Assembly (NCBI GenBank): GCA_910575245.1
Contig: CAJTEN010000043.1
Span: 1 to 34,083, forward strand
DNA length: 34,083 nucleotides
Source: Clostridia bacterium
GTDB taxonomy: Bacteria; Bacillota; Clostridia; Lachnospirales; Lachnospiraceae
Reading direction: 5' to 3'
The translations under genes and the position numbers were made by a program. Positions within the stretch are counted from its first letter, which is position 1. The number at the start of each line of letters is the position of its first letter. Positions 25,262-32,887 of the stretch are shown here, in pieces. Below the pieces are notes generated by a model that saw only the letters and a program-made list of their open reading frames with translations, did no database searches and was not told where the DNA came from.

Positions 25262-25451
25262 TAATATATAGCCCCACAAAGGGGAGGCCCTTATCGGGCC
25301 TGCAACCTGTAAATGCAAAAAAAATTGAAGGATGGCGGTACATAAACAGTCATTTTTTCAAAGGGTTCACGGCATGTTGCCCTAATGGGAGCAGGTTAGC
25401 TGAATAAACAAGATAAGCCTTATGTTTATGTGAACACAGGCTTATTTTTTT
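25262..25451 (+). ncRNA. Candidate small RNA or leader ending in a strong terminator
   Basis: No ORF is seen between 25214 and 25540. The segment has hairpins CCCC/GGGG (25272-25284), GGCCC/GGGCC (25287-25301), and a terminator with an 8-bp stem (ATAAGCCT/AGGCTTAT, 25413-25445) plus a T-run. TATAAT occurs at 25262, but no good -35 is visible. A short transcript is plausible; read-through from the Rpn side is blocked by the terminator at 24872. Stem assignments are by eye. Confidence 0.4.
25413..25451 (+). terminator. Intrinsic terminator
   Basis: ATAAGCCT (25413-25420) and AGGCTTAT (25438-25445) form a perfect 8-bp stem followed by seven T residues. Confidence 0.85.
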
Positions 25452-25543
25452 GACGTTTTTAATATAGATTAGGATTTTTGGAACAGAAATCACTAAGCAT
25501 ATAGGTTATATGTAATGGGTGCAATATGTATACTATATTTTCC

Positions 25544-25572
25544 TTGCATTGATAATGAGAGTACGTTATACT
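25544..25572 (+). promoter_or_regulatory. Promoter P1 (membrane protein)
   Basis: TTGCAT (25544-25549), a 17-nt spacer ending in GTACGT and TATACT (25567-25572). The promoter, the GTACGTTATA core, the AGGGG and an ATG 48 bases later are paralogous to the lipoprotein promoter P2 at 26859-26887. Confidence 0.65.
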
Positions 25573-25591
25573 TGAATGGTATAGGGGCAAC

Positions 25592-25602
25592 ATGTTGAAC
25601 AT
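25592..25602. promoter_or_regulatory. Candidate repressor operator ATGTTGAACAT
   Basis: The 11-bp palindrome ATGTTGAACAT lies about 20 bases after the P1 -10 box. It occurs again at 26809 and in near form at 26843, on both sides of the Xre gene, so the Xre protein is the natural candidate to bind it. Part of the sequence could also be an ATG of a mini-ORF. Confidence 0.5.
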
Positions 25603-25700
25603 ATTATAATTTGATTTTAAGTGAAACTTTTTGGAGAAAACAGTGCTCCCTTATATAACAGGGTAAAAACCTGAAAATATTACAGCTAAAGGAGATACCT

Positions 25701-25757
25701 ATGAGAAGAATGATGAACACACTATCGGTTGGCACACGGAGGAAAGGGGTTGAATGA
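25701..25757 (+). CDS. 18-codon leader ORF coupled to the membrane protein
   Basis: A perfect AAAGGAG (25688-25694) precedes an ATG at 25701; the frame ends in TGA at 25755-25757, one base before the ATG of the membrane-protein gene (TGATATG). The peptide is basic and Arg-rich at its start. It probably serves translational coupling rather than having a function of its own. Confidence 0.5.
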   Translation: MRRMMNTLSVGTRRKGVE

Positions 25758-25758
25758 T

Positions 25759-26361
25759 ATGGGAGAAGTAAAAACAAAACACAGGAAGCTGACAATAATA
25801 GATATCCTTTATGATGACACCTTATGGATAGTTTTCTATATCTTTAATACCCTGTATGCATTTGGAAGGGTGATGGTCAGGTATAATTACAGTTCCGTTG
25901 CGGACAGCAATCCAATATCGGTGGCCCTGCACGGCGGGTTTTACCTTATATGTGCTATGGTAGTCGGCGGACAATGTATGGGAGCCAGATTTGCAAGATG
26001 CAGTGTGATGGAAATGCTTTATTTTGGTTTGAGAATAATAGTCCTCTGCCCGCAGTTTTCGGAGACCTTTTCTTACCTGCTGGCAGCACGGGTTATCTGT
26101 ATTCTGGTTGGGGCATTTATGGGGGTTATAGTGTTTAAGAAACAATACAGGGAAATGGATAAAAAGTATCACTTCCGTTGGAAAGTCATTTTACCCGTGG
26201 CGGTGTTAAGTATTGTTCTGTTTGTCATAGTTTACCATGAATATGTGATGCAGATGATAGGGGGAGCGTTTATAATCGCAATAATAGCAGTATTTTGCAA
26301 CTTAGGGGGCGTGAATGTAATCCCGATTGAGGATATAGATTCTATAATCTTGAAAAAATAA
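25759..26361 (+). CDS. Uncharacterised membrane protein (200 aa)
   Basis: A 200-residue integral membrane protein with about five predicted transmembrane segments (TLWIVFYIFNTLYAF; GGFYLICAMVVGG; LLAARVICILVGAFMGVIVF; VILPVAVLSIVLFVIVY; MIGGAFIIAIIAVFCNLGG). The ends are charged and face the cytoplasm on the N side. No known family is recognised. The start ATG 25759 was preferred to the longer frame because GGAAAGGGG and the leader ORF stop lie just upstream. It is under promoter P1 and convergent with the Xre gene across a bidirectional terminator. Confidence 0.75.
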   Translation: MGEVKTKHRKLTIIDILYDDTLWIVFYIFNTLYAFGRVMVRYNYSSVADSNPISVALHGGFYLICAMVVGGQCMGARFARCSVMEMLYFGLRIIVLCPQFSETFSYLLAARVICILVGAFMGVIVFKKQYREMDKKYHFRWKVILPVAVLSIVLFVIVYHEYVMQMIGGAFIIAIIAVFCNLGGVNVIPIEDIDSIILKK

Positions 26362-26435
26362 CAGGGAGAAGAATTTATACAGAATTTTATAATATGGTAA
26401 GAAAAGAACTGAGGAAAATCTGCATAGAGAAAAAC

Positions 26436-26480
26436 AAGCCTTATGTTCCCTGGAAGAGGGGAACATGGGCTTATTTTTTT
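26436..26480. terminator. Bidirectional intrinsic terminator
   Basis: The arms AAGCC/GGCTT and ATGTTCCC/GGGAACAT (26436-26472) make one long stem with T-runs on both sides (TTTTTTT on the plus strand, GTTTTTC on the minus strand). It ends the membrane-protein gene on the plus strand and the Xre gene on the minus strand, overlapping the Xre stop. Confidence 0.85.
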
Positions 26481-26743
26481 CGCTTCTTTCTATGGAAATT
26501 GATGATTTCCTCTTTCCGCTCATTGATTGCGGTGATTTCTTCCTCTGTTGCAGTGAACAGCAGAATATCCTCTACCCTGCAGTCCAGTATCAGGCACAAC
26601 TCATTGAGGGTGTTGGAGCTTATCGGCTCTCCATGCCCCATTCTTCTTAATGTATTTGATGAAATCCCCCAGTAATATGTGAGCTTGTATTTTGATATTC
26701 CTCTTTCTTTCATGGTAGACCATAGCGGTTCATACGAAATCAT
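26471..26743 (-). CDS. Xre/Cro-type helix-turn-helix repressor
   Basis: A 90-residue protein that is essentially one HTH_26/Xre domain: PLWSTMKERGISKYKLTYYWGISSNTLRRMGHGEPISSNTLNELCLILDCRVEDIL, followed by a basic helical tail (EEEITAINERKEEIINFHRKKRKK). Such proteins are DNA-binding repressors, usually autoregulated. GGAAAGGGGGG lies just before the ATG at 26743. An ATGTTGAACAT palindrome is 66 bp upstream and another copy sits at promoter P1, which suggests control of its own gene, the membrane protein and the lipoproteins. Confidence 0.9.
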   Translation of the reverse strand: MISYEPLWSTMKERGISKYKLTYYWGISSNTLRRMGHGEPISSNTLNELCLILDCRVEDILLFTATEEEITAINERKEEIINFHRKKRKK

Positions 26744-26808
26744 GTATATCCCCCCTTTCCTGTCAGGGTTCCCAATATCTTATATGTTCATTCTAGTATC
26801 AATGTAAA

Positions 26809-26853
26809 ATGTTGAACATTCATTATATTTAATAGGGGTTACATGTTGAATAT
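26809..26853. promoter_or_regulatory. Candidate operator pair between Xre and lipoprotein genes
   Basis: ATGTTGAACAT (26809-26819) and ATGTTGAATAT (26843-26853) flank the divergent promoters. On the minus strand, TTTACA and TATAAG with an 18-base spacer give a weak promoter for the Xre gene next to the first site. The second site ends six bases before the -35 of P2. Confidence 0.5.
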
Positions 26854-26858
26854 AGACC

Positions 26859-26887
26859 TTGCACAACGGTGGCAGGTACGTTATAAT
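26859..26887 (+). promoter_or_regulatory. Promoter P2 (lipoprotein operon)
   Basis: TTGCAC (26859-26864), a 17-base spacer and perfect TATAAT (26882-26887). Strong consensus. AGGGG and an ATG at 26908 follow almost at once. Confidence 0.75.
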
Positions 26888-26907
26888 ACAGTAGGGATAG
26901 GGGTAAT

Positions 26908-27000
26908 ATGAAATCTATAAATAAGCGGATTCTCGATTACTTATGGACAGGGATATATCCCCAGATAAAATACAAAAGGGCAGGATGGCAGAAATCCTGA
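26908..27000 (+). CDS. 30-codon leader ORF ahead of the lipoproteins
   Basis: ATG 26908 with AGGGG upstream opens a 30-residue frame ending in TGA 26998-27000, 17 bases before the lipoprotein start. The peptide (MKSINKRILDYLWTGIYPQI...) has no known motif. Like the leader before the membrane protein, it could couple translation or mark a regulatory site. Confidence 0.4.
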   Translation: MKSINKRILDYLWTGIYPQIKYKRAGWQKS

Positions 27001-27017
27001 ATATGAGGAGGAAGAAA

Positions 27018-27797
27018 ATGAAAAAGAGAGTTGTGATTGTTTTACTGACAGGATTGGTTATTGCATCCCTTGCAGGGTGTGGAACAAAGGCAGATGCAAC
27101 AGATCAGGAGTTTTCTGAAAGCAGTAGTGCTGAAACAGAGGCAGATGATGAAATCACAAACGAAGAGGTTGTTGGAGAAGACGCCGAAACAAGTGATTTT
27201 GCAGGAGCAGAAGATGAAAACATTGTTCTGTATGCAGAAGCAGGTAAACAGGAATATATCCCCCTTTCTGATTCGGAATATTATGAAGAGGACAAAACAT
27301 TTGTATCTGAAACAGAGGAAATGTATCTGTACAATGGTGAGGGGAGAAAAGTTGGTTATGTTAAAACTGGGCATCCGATTATAGCGACTGAACAGGCGAA
27401 AGATATCGCGTGGAGCAGATTTAAAAATCCAGTTGATGGAACAGATTATGATTATCTGTATATTTTGAATGATTATTTTATTGAATCTACAAAATTACAT
27501 CTTGATGCAGTTAGCATGAAACAGGGGATTGAAGATTATATCAAGCAATATGGACTGGAAGAAATTGAATACACCTTTTTAAATGAAAAAGCTTCTGATA
27601 TGGAACTTTTTGAATGTAGAATGGATTCAGTATATGATGATGAAATAGAGTACACATATTGGATTGGACAGCAAATATATAGTGAAGAATTTAGGCCAAC
27701 GAATTATGAAACACTGTATATTGAGTGTGAAGAAGATACTGATGGTTGGATCATTTGTAGAATTTACTATAAGGATTTATTTGATTTAGAATATTAA
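27018..27797 (+). CDS. Lipoprotein of unknown function
   Basis: A 259-residue exported lipoprotein. MKKRVVIVLLTGLVIASLAGCG is a signal peptide with lipobox LAGC; a Ser/Glu/Asp-rich linker follows to about residue 65, then a folded acidic domain (LYAEAGKQEYIPLSD..., YLYNGEGRKVGYVKTGHPI). The start ATG 27018 follows AGGAGG. The long computed frame to 26943 would place charged residues before the signal peptide. It is followed after 21 bp by a second lipoprotein. A surface or immunity function is possible; none is shown. Confidence 0.8.
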   Translation: MKKRVVIVLLTGLVIASLAGCGTKADATDQEFSESSSAETEADDEITNEEVVGEDAETSDFAGAEDENIVLYAEAGKQEYIPLSDSEYYEEDKTFVSETEEMYLYNGEGRKVGYVKTGHPIIATEQAKDIAWSRFKNPVDGTDYDYLYILNDYFIESTKLHLDAVSMKQGIEDYIKQYGLEEIEYTFLNEKASDMELFECRMDSVYDDEIEYTYWIGQQIYSEEFRPTNYETLYIECEEDTDGWIICRIYYKDLFDLEY

Positions 27798-27818
27798 AAA
27801 TTAGCGGGAGATAATGTT

Positions 27819-28745
27819 ATGAAGAGGAAGAGAATCTATGCAATCCTTATGGTTGTGGTAATGGTGTTTGCTGCTGGATGTGGCAACACAGAAGATGCAA
27901 ACAAGGTAGAGACAGCTATGACAGAGAGCAATACCAGCGAGACAGTGGAAAATAGAAATTCTGATGCCACAGATAGGAAAACTGTTGAATCTGAAAGCTC
28001 TGCTTTTGAATCAGATGACATTGACAGTAAAATCACGGAGAAAGATGATTCAGAGCTTGATTTAAAAGATTATTACTATAGCATGGAAGATAGAACTGTT
28101 TGTAATAGCGATGAAAATATCTTTGGTTCTGTAATTTATAATGGCACAGATTTTACAGGGTATGTCACCACTTCAAAAGTTCCCATTTATGCAAAAAATG
28201 GTGTTAAAATGGGCTATGTCAAAGAGGGTGTTGATATCATTATTCTTGGAGAATATGGAGGCTGGTGCCAATTTGATCTGGATGGTGAGAATAAGTATGC
28301 AAGACTTTCAGATATTGAAGAAAATTCAATTACTATGGATGAAAGGGATGCAATAGCAATGGCAGAAGAAGCCAATAAACAGGAACAGGCTTCTGCGAAG
28401 ACAGAGACACCTGTGGAAACAGTTCCCTCCGAACAGCCTGTGCAGGTTGCTCCCGTTGAAACTGAATCAGTTGAAAGTGAAAAATACACTCCTGATGAAG
28501 CAATTGCTGTTTTTCGTGCAGAAATGGAAGCAGGTGGCATGTCTTGGAATCCTTCTATTAAGGATGTGGTAAGTTGGGGTACAGGATTTTTGTATCTTGA
28601 TAAAGGTTATGCTGAATGGGCGGCAGAAACAAACCTTGAATCTGCTGCTATTGGTGGTCATGGAGGCAATTCTTGGACTGAATACTATCTTGAAGTAACA
28701 GGTTCTGACGAGGAATGTGTTTACTATACAATTTGGTCTGATTAA
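27819..28745 (+). CDS. SH3-like lipoprotein
   Basis: A 308-residue lipoprotein: MKRKRIYAILMVVVMVFAAGCG with lipobox FAAGC, an acidic Ser/Thr-rich linker, then a segment like a bacterial SH3 domain (VTTSKVPIYAKNGVKMGYVKEGVDIIILGEYGGWCQFDL, about 110-150), a Pro/Val/Glu linker and a C-terminal domain. It shares the theme IYAKNG/LYNGEG-x-KMGYVK-xG with the preceding gene, so the two may be paralogous. RBS GGGAG. SH3-like modules often bind peptidoglycan. Confidence 0.8.
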   Translation: MKRKRIYAILMVVVMVFAAGCGNTEDANKVETAMTESNTSETVENRNSDATDRKTVESESSAFESDDIDSKITEKDDSELDLKDYYYSMEDRTVCNSDENIFGSVIYNGTDFTGYVTTSKVPIYAKNGVKMGYVKEGVDIIILGEYGGWCQFDLDGENKYARLSDIEENSITMDERDAIAMAEEANKQEQASAKTETPVETVPSEQPVQVAPVETESVESEKYTPDEAIAVFRAEMEAGGMSWNPSIKDVVSWGTGFLYLDKGYAEWAAETNLESAAIGGHGGNSWTEYYLEVTGSDEECVYYTIWSD

Positions 28746-28787
28746 ACTATAGAGGGGTTAGAGAAATCTAGGCTGTTGAACAGACAA

Positions 28788-28827
28788 AAAAGATTATCTA
28801 TTCGATTAAGAAGCAGATAATCTTTTC
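28788..28827 (+). terminator. Intrinsic terminator of the lipoprotein operon
   Basis: AAAAGATTATCT (28788-28799) and AGATAATCTTTT (28815-28826) form a perfect 12-bp stem with a 15-base loop and a T-run. Confidence 0.9.
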
Positions 28828-28944
28828 TAATGTTCCCATGGAGCTTTAGGCATTGTCCTGAAATTCCATTCCATGTGTGCATATTTTGATGGGATGGGGA
28901 TTTCATAATATACACAGCTTTCTTTCATTTCCTGAATGAAACAG

Positions 28945-29620
28945 TATCAATCCCCCAGCTGAGCTGGGGGAATAACAGATGCAAGTGGCGGTGAACAGAG
29001 TACCAAAAAATTACCCCCGTTGTATAATAGAAGTGGGTCTAGCAAACCACTTTAGAAACAACGGAGGTATATCCATATGGATAATAATAGTTTAGCACAT
29101 AGCCGGTACAATTGCACGTACCATATTGTATTTATTCCGAAATATCGCAGGAAAGTAATGTTCGGAGAGTTAAGGAAAGATGTAGGAGAGATTCTGGGAA
29201 AGGTGTGCAGAATGGAAGGGGTAACGATCATAAAGGCGGCTACGCTTCCCGATCATGTGCATATGTATGTATCAATTCCGCCCAAGTTGAGCGTATCAAA
29301 GGCCGTAGGCCTTATTAAGGGCAAGAGTGCGCTTATGATATTTGACAGGCATCCAGAATATAGAGAGAAAGGAAACCGTCACTTCTGGGCAAGAGGATAT
29401 TATTACGAAACGGTCGGTAATGTCAACGAAGAGACAATAAAGAAGTATATTCAGGAGCAGTACGAAAGGGATAGGATGGAGCATTAAAAGAGAGCCGCTT
29501 TTAAGCGGCCTACCAGTAAAGAAAGAACGGTTTGCTAGACCGCCTTTAGGCGGAAATGCAAAGGTTTTGCCCCAGGGGGGCTATCCCATTCCACCAGCTG
29601 AGCTGGTGGTTGGGCCTTTC
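28945..29620 (+). mobile_element. IS200-type insertion sequence
   Basis: A single tnpA is bracketed by two terminal hairpins with the same core: CCCCCAGC-TGA-GCTGGGGG (28952-28970) and CCACCAGC-TGA-GCTGGTGG (29591-29609). Such hairpins are recognised by Y1 transposases. Its length of about 670 bp is typical. IS200 makes no target duplication, so exact ends are approximate. The right part overwrites the 3' end of the RuvC-type gene on the minus strand. Confidence 0.75.
29077..29487 (+). CDS. tnpA: IS200-family Y1 (HUH) transposase
   Basis: A 136-residue single-strand transposase. The HUH motif is HVH in LPDHVHMYVSIP and the catalytic Tyr lies in IKKYIQEQYERD; ARGYYYETVG is the family's conserved core and YHIVFIPKYRRKVMFG the N-terminal signature. 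It cuts and joins single-stranded DNA at the hairpins flanking it. The start ATG 29077 follows GGAGG. Intact by sequence. Confidence 0.95.
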   Translation: MDNNSLAHSRYNCTYHIVFIPKYRRKVMFGELRKDVGEILGKVCRMEGVTIIKAATLPDHVHMYVSIPPKLSVSKAVGLIKGKSALMIFDRHPEYREKGNRHFWARGYYYETVGNVNEETIKKYIQEQYERDRMEH

Positions 29621-30245
29621 GGCGGTGAATAAAGGAATAGAAGCAACAGGCAAAAGCATCTGCCCTGTGGGAGTTGTTAAGAAGCTGAATGTCACCTGTC
29701 AGGTTGTAGGCTGCCTGACACATTTCCTGTTTATCTGCTTTCCCGTTTCCAGTGAGACAGTATTTTATAGAAGTGGCAGGTATTGGCTTGTAGAAATGGT
29801 TCAAAGCATAAGCGGTTGTGGTAAGCAGGGTAGTTGTTTCCTGTGCATCTATCACACCTTTCAGGGTATCGGTATCCTGAATTGTGTTTAGGGAAAGTCT
29901 CTCAAAGGTCATGGATAATACCTGTCTATGGGCGAATAATTCATAGTATTTCTGGCATAAGAAAATCTGTTTGTCTTTCTGTAGTGCAAGCATATCCAGA
30001 TCATCTAAAAAGTAATAGGAATCCCCAAATTCAAAATCAGTGATGGCTTTATGTGCATCCCTTATGATGTTTATATATGCAAAGGCAGTATTACTGACAC
30101 CAGAATCTATGCCGACCATTATCTGCGGTAAATCAAGGGAAACACTGTCCATGGTTGGGAAATAACATTTGAAAGGGAACTGGTCAGGAATCCCTTTCTC
30201 CCTTGGAACGTGCTTTTTGTATAGGTAGGTATCCTGCTCTGCCAT
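29535..30245 (-). pseudogene. RuvC-type resolvase, 3' end replaced by IS200
   Basis: A 236-residue protein with the RuvC Holliday-junction resolvase fold. VGIDSGVSNTAFAYIN carries Asp47; MTFERL carries Glu115; TGNGKADKQEM (165-175) is the conserved RuvC segment (TGNGRADKEQ); NSHRADAFACCFYSF gives His193 and Asp196, the HxxD arrangement known from Thermus RuvC. All four catalytic positions are present. The last 28 codons (PPAQLVEWDSPPG...) are read from the IS200 end, so only a short tail was lost and the enzyme may still work. Start ATG 30245 was chosen because GAAGAGGAAATAAC lies upstream; the longer frame overlaps the preceding gene. It is last in a four-gene minus-strand operon. Confidence 0.8.
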
Positions 30246-30249
30246 ATTG

Positions 30250-30996
30250 TTATTTCCTCTTCTTTTGGCTGAATGGAATTGTAACCAGACTTCTCCTGAC
30301 CTGTATTTTAACATCCCTGTTAAAAAGTGAAGAGATATTATTCTGAAACTCTTCATAATCTTTATATGCTTTCTTATAGCTTTTCCTTTTTCCAGGGAGT
30401 AAGACAATCTGAAAATTGGCATAATTTCTTCCACTAAAAATGTTCCTGATTAAGATTCTGCAGTCGGGGGAATCGAAAAATTTAGTAAACCATCTGTTGG
30501 CAGGATAATCATTCAACTCCGCATAGAAAACATTATTGAGTTCAAAGGGAAAATGGTTGTTTAACTGCTCCATATAGGCAAGGGCTGTGTCTGTTCTGCG
30601 GAGTAGGGCTGGATACTTCATTTCAATATACTTGAAGAAATTATGGGGTGTAAGGGGTTCTTTCGCATACACATTGAAGAAAAGGTCATGTTTTGCTTCT
30701 TCGCCTAACGTTAGCAGAAATTTGATAATGCCCTCGTCCGCAGCGGTGACTGTTCCATTCCAGTCGGCAGCAAATTCGGGTGTGGTGATAAAGTAATCTT
30801 TTTGCTGTAATTTCCCCTGCTCAATCAGGTCAAGCAAGGCAAATTCAACTTCCTTTGCTGTATTACATTCAAAGAGTTCTGTAGTCATTTTGATAAGCTG
30901 GTTCTTTCTGATCGGTCTGTTTAAGTAGGTGCAAGTGGACAGGAGAACTTTTTGCAGATCGGCAAGTTCCAATATCCTGTTGTCAGTCTTTTTCAT
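30250..30996 (-). CDS. Predicted winged-helix protein (248 aa), operon with RuvC-type gene
   Basis: Residues 12-72 (LADLQKVLLSTCTYLNRPIRKNQLIKMTTELFECNTAKEVEFALLDLIEQGKLQQKDYF) look like a winged helix and are similar to the same region of the 362-residue neighbour. The rest is alpha/beta with aromatic strands (FELNNVFYAELNDYP; NFQIVLLPGKRKSY) and a basic end (SQKKRK). The stop lies four bases before the RuvC-type start, so translation is coupled. No catalytic motif was seen. I do not recognise the family. Confidence 0.72.
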   Translation of the reverse strand: MKKTDNRILELADLQKVLLSTCTYLNRPIRKNQLIKMTTELFECNTAKEVEFALLDLIEQGKLQQKDYFITTPEFAADWNGTVTAADEGIIKFLLTLGEEAKHDLFFNVYAKEPLTPHNFFKYIEMKYPALLRRTDTALAYMEQLNNHFPFELNNVFYAELNDYPANRWFTKFFDSPDCRILIRNIFSGRNYANFQIVLLPGKRKSYKKAYKDYEEFQNNISSLFNRDVKIQVRRSLVTIPFSQKKRK

Positions 30997-31105
30997 AATA
31001 ATTTTTAACTCCTTTCGCTTTGTTTATGGCATATTATTTTATTTTGTGTCATAGTATTTTAATGTGTGTTATAAGATTTTAAATTGTGTCATGCTGTCTG
31101 CTTTT

Positions 31106-32194
31106 TTACAGATGGACATTGTATTTGGAATAGATTTCTTCACCGATATAGTTCACGGTGATGCTGTTCCAGTTTGACGGAAGAATCCCTATATCTTTCA
31201 TGATCTTTTGTTTCCTGTTTTCCTCCACCCATTCTTGGCGGTAGAAGTCATATGCCGTTGTATTTTCAAAATCCCGAAGTTCTGTAGCCCTCTCATTATC
31301 CCATGTATAAACGGTGACAAAGAGATGCAGATTGTAATTGTTTAAGTATCTCTGAAACATGAGCAATATATAAGAAGCCTGCTGGTACAGTTTTTTAATA
31401 TAGATGCTGTCATTGCTGTCAAAGAAGCAGACATTTATAAGATTGTGCTTAACATGTTCTATGTAGAAGCCATGAGAAGCGAGGTTCTTTAAACTGTAGA
31501 ACAGCTTGCACTTATCAATGTCGCTGTTGTAGCTGTCCATTTCCTTATCCCTGCGGTTTTTCGTTATACAGGGGACTGGTTCAATATCTTTTCTTAATTG
31601 CTTTGATTCAAAAGCCTGTTTCTCTTCTGTGGCAATCGTTAAATCCCTAAAAAAATCATCTGTAAGGTTATGGTCATTTTCAGCAAGGACATTCCAGAGG
31701 TTATTGTAGAAATCCACCATATCAACCTGATTATTTGAGAGCAGAAGATTGCTGCCGCTCCAATTCAGATAGGTGATGATGTTGTCCATGCTGATGTCAA
31801 AATCCTGTTTCCGCATATCGGGGATAACTTTCTCAATCAAATAATCAACCCTGAAAATCTGCTCAAAAATCTTTTGTTCGCTCCAGTTTATTGCTGGTAC
31901 ATCCCTGCTGGTTACATTAAGAAACTGGCTTTTTGGATATTTGGAAAGATAGAGCATCTGTGTCCTTGTATCCTTGTTGATGGTCTTTTGCAACAGGAAT
32001 CCAGTAAGGATCAATTCGGCAATATCAAACTCAATATCTTTCTCTGATCTGTCTGAAAGTATGTGAAATAACTTCCTTATCTGCTTGCGGAGCATGTAGC
32101 CGTTGCAACAGAAGATCATATAGATTAAATCCTTATATTTGATGAACAGGCTTTCTTTCTGTTCTGGTGTCAGCTTGTGTGTTGTGTGTCTCAT
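31106..32194 (-). CDS. Predicted winged-helix protein (362 aa)
   Basis: A 362-residue soluble protein. The N-terminal 75 residues (ESLFIKYKDLIYMIFCCNGYMLRKQIRKLFHILSDRSEKDIEFDIAELILTGFLLQ) have the same pattern as the 248-residue neighbour, suggesting distant paralogues. The middle is polar and helical, and the C-terminal part has SLKNLASHGFYIEHVKHNLINVCFFDSN and LHLFVTVYTWDNE strands. The start ATG 32194 is preceded by AAAGGAGA on the minus strand. A 109-bp gap follows to the 248-residue gene, rich in TTTTA repeats (TATTTTA, about 31035-31085). Confidence 0.7.
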   Translation of the reverse strand: MRHTTHKLTPEQKESLFIKYKDLIYMIFCCNGYMLRKQIRKLFHILSDRSEKDIEFDIAELILTGFLLQKTINKDTRTQMLYLSKYPKSQFLNVTSRDVPAINWSEQKIFEQIFRVDYLIEKVIPDMRKQDFDISMDNIITYLNWSGSNLLLSNNQVDMVDFYNNLWNVLAENDHNLTDDFFRDLTIATEEKQAFESKQLRKDIEPVPCITKNRRDKEMDSYNSDIDKCKLFYSLKNLASHGFYIEHVKHNLINVCFFDSNDSIYIKKLYQQASYILLMFQRYLNNYNLHLFVTVYTWDNERATELRDFENTTAYDFYRQEWVEENRKQKIMKDIGILPSNWNSITVNYIGEEIYSKYNVHL

Positions 32195-32234
32195 ATAAAA
32201 AATCTCCTTTCAAAAAATGTGCGTATGTGTTGTG

Positions 32235-32849
32235 TTAAGTAGGAACAAAAGTGACTTTTAGGGAGAGCAGTTCACAGGTCATGGCTTTGCTTTCGATTTC
32301 TTCATTTCCATAATTATCTGTAACAACCTCGATTGCTTCATAGGTTTCCTGCTCTGTCTGATAAATGATATCTGGCATGGATAACTGGTTGTTTTTCAGT
32401 GCATCCACAAGTTCCTGATAATGGTCATGCTCCTGTTTGTCCAGATACTCCTGCAATCTGCTTTCTATGAATGGCTGCAATTCCCTTTCGCTGATAATAG
32501 AATCCAATTCCCTTTTTGAGAGATTGTCGGCCAGATATTCAGAGACTTTGCTGTTGTGGATAGAGGCATTTCCATTACTGATAAATTGTTTGATGTTACA
32601 TTCCTGTCGGCAGAAGGCTTTGCCCTTTTTATCTGTCAACTCATAAAAGGTTTTGATGCTGTTCCCATGCTTATCTGGTACACTGACCTCTTTGATAAGT
32701 CCTGCCTGCTTATAGGATTTGATTCTGTTGTCGGTAATCTCTAATTTATGGAGAGTATCTTTACTCATGGCACCTGATTTCGCAAGCAAGGAAAAAGCCC
32801 TTTTGTCCTTTGGGTAGACATGTGACAGTCCACCTTTTTTCTTTGCCAT
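32235..32849 (-). CDS. Predicted winged-helix DNA-binding protein (204 aa), first gene of the RuvC operon
   Basis: A 204-residue protein starting at ATG 32849 after AAAAGGAG. The N-terminal part (KDKRAFSLLAKSGAMSKDTLHKLEITDNRIKSYKQAGLIKEVSVPDKHG followed by YELTDKKGKAF) fits a winged-helix domain; the middle contains a helical KQFISNGNASIHNSKVSEYLADNLSKRELDSI block and the C-terminus strands. It heads the four-gene unit and is a good candidate for its regulator or for a DNA-targeting subunit. A hairpin GCTGTCC/GGACAGC lies in its mRNA leader. Confidence 0.75.
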   Translation of the reverse strand: MAKKKGGLSHVYPKDKRAFSLLAKSGAMSKDTLHKLEITDNRIKSYKQAGLIKEVSVPDKHGNSIKTFYELTDKKGKAFCRQECNIKQFISNGNASIHNSKVSEYLADNLSKRELDSIISERELQPFIESRLQEYLDKQEHDHYQELVDALKNNQLSMPDIIYQTEQETYEAIEVVTDNYGNEEIESKAMTCELLSLKVTFVPT

Positions 32850-32887
32850 GTATCTTCAACTCCTTTTAAAAAATCTATGTAAACACT

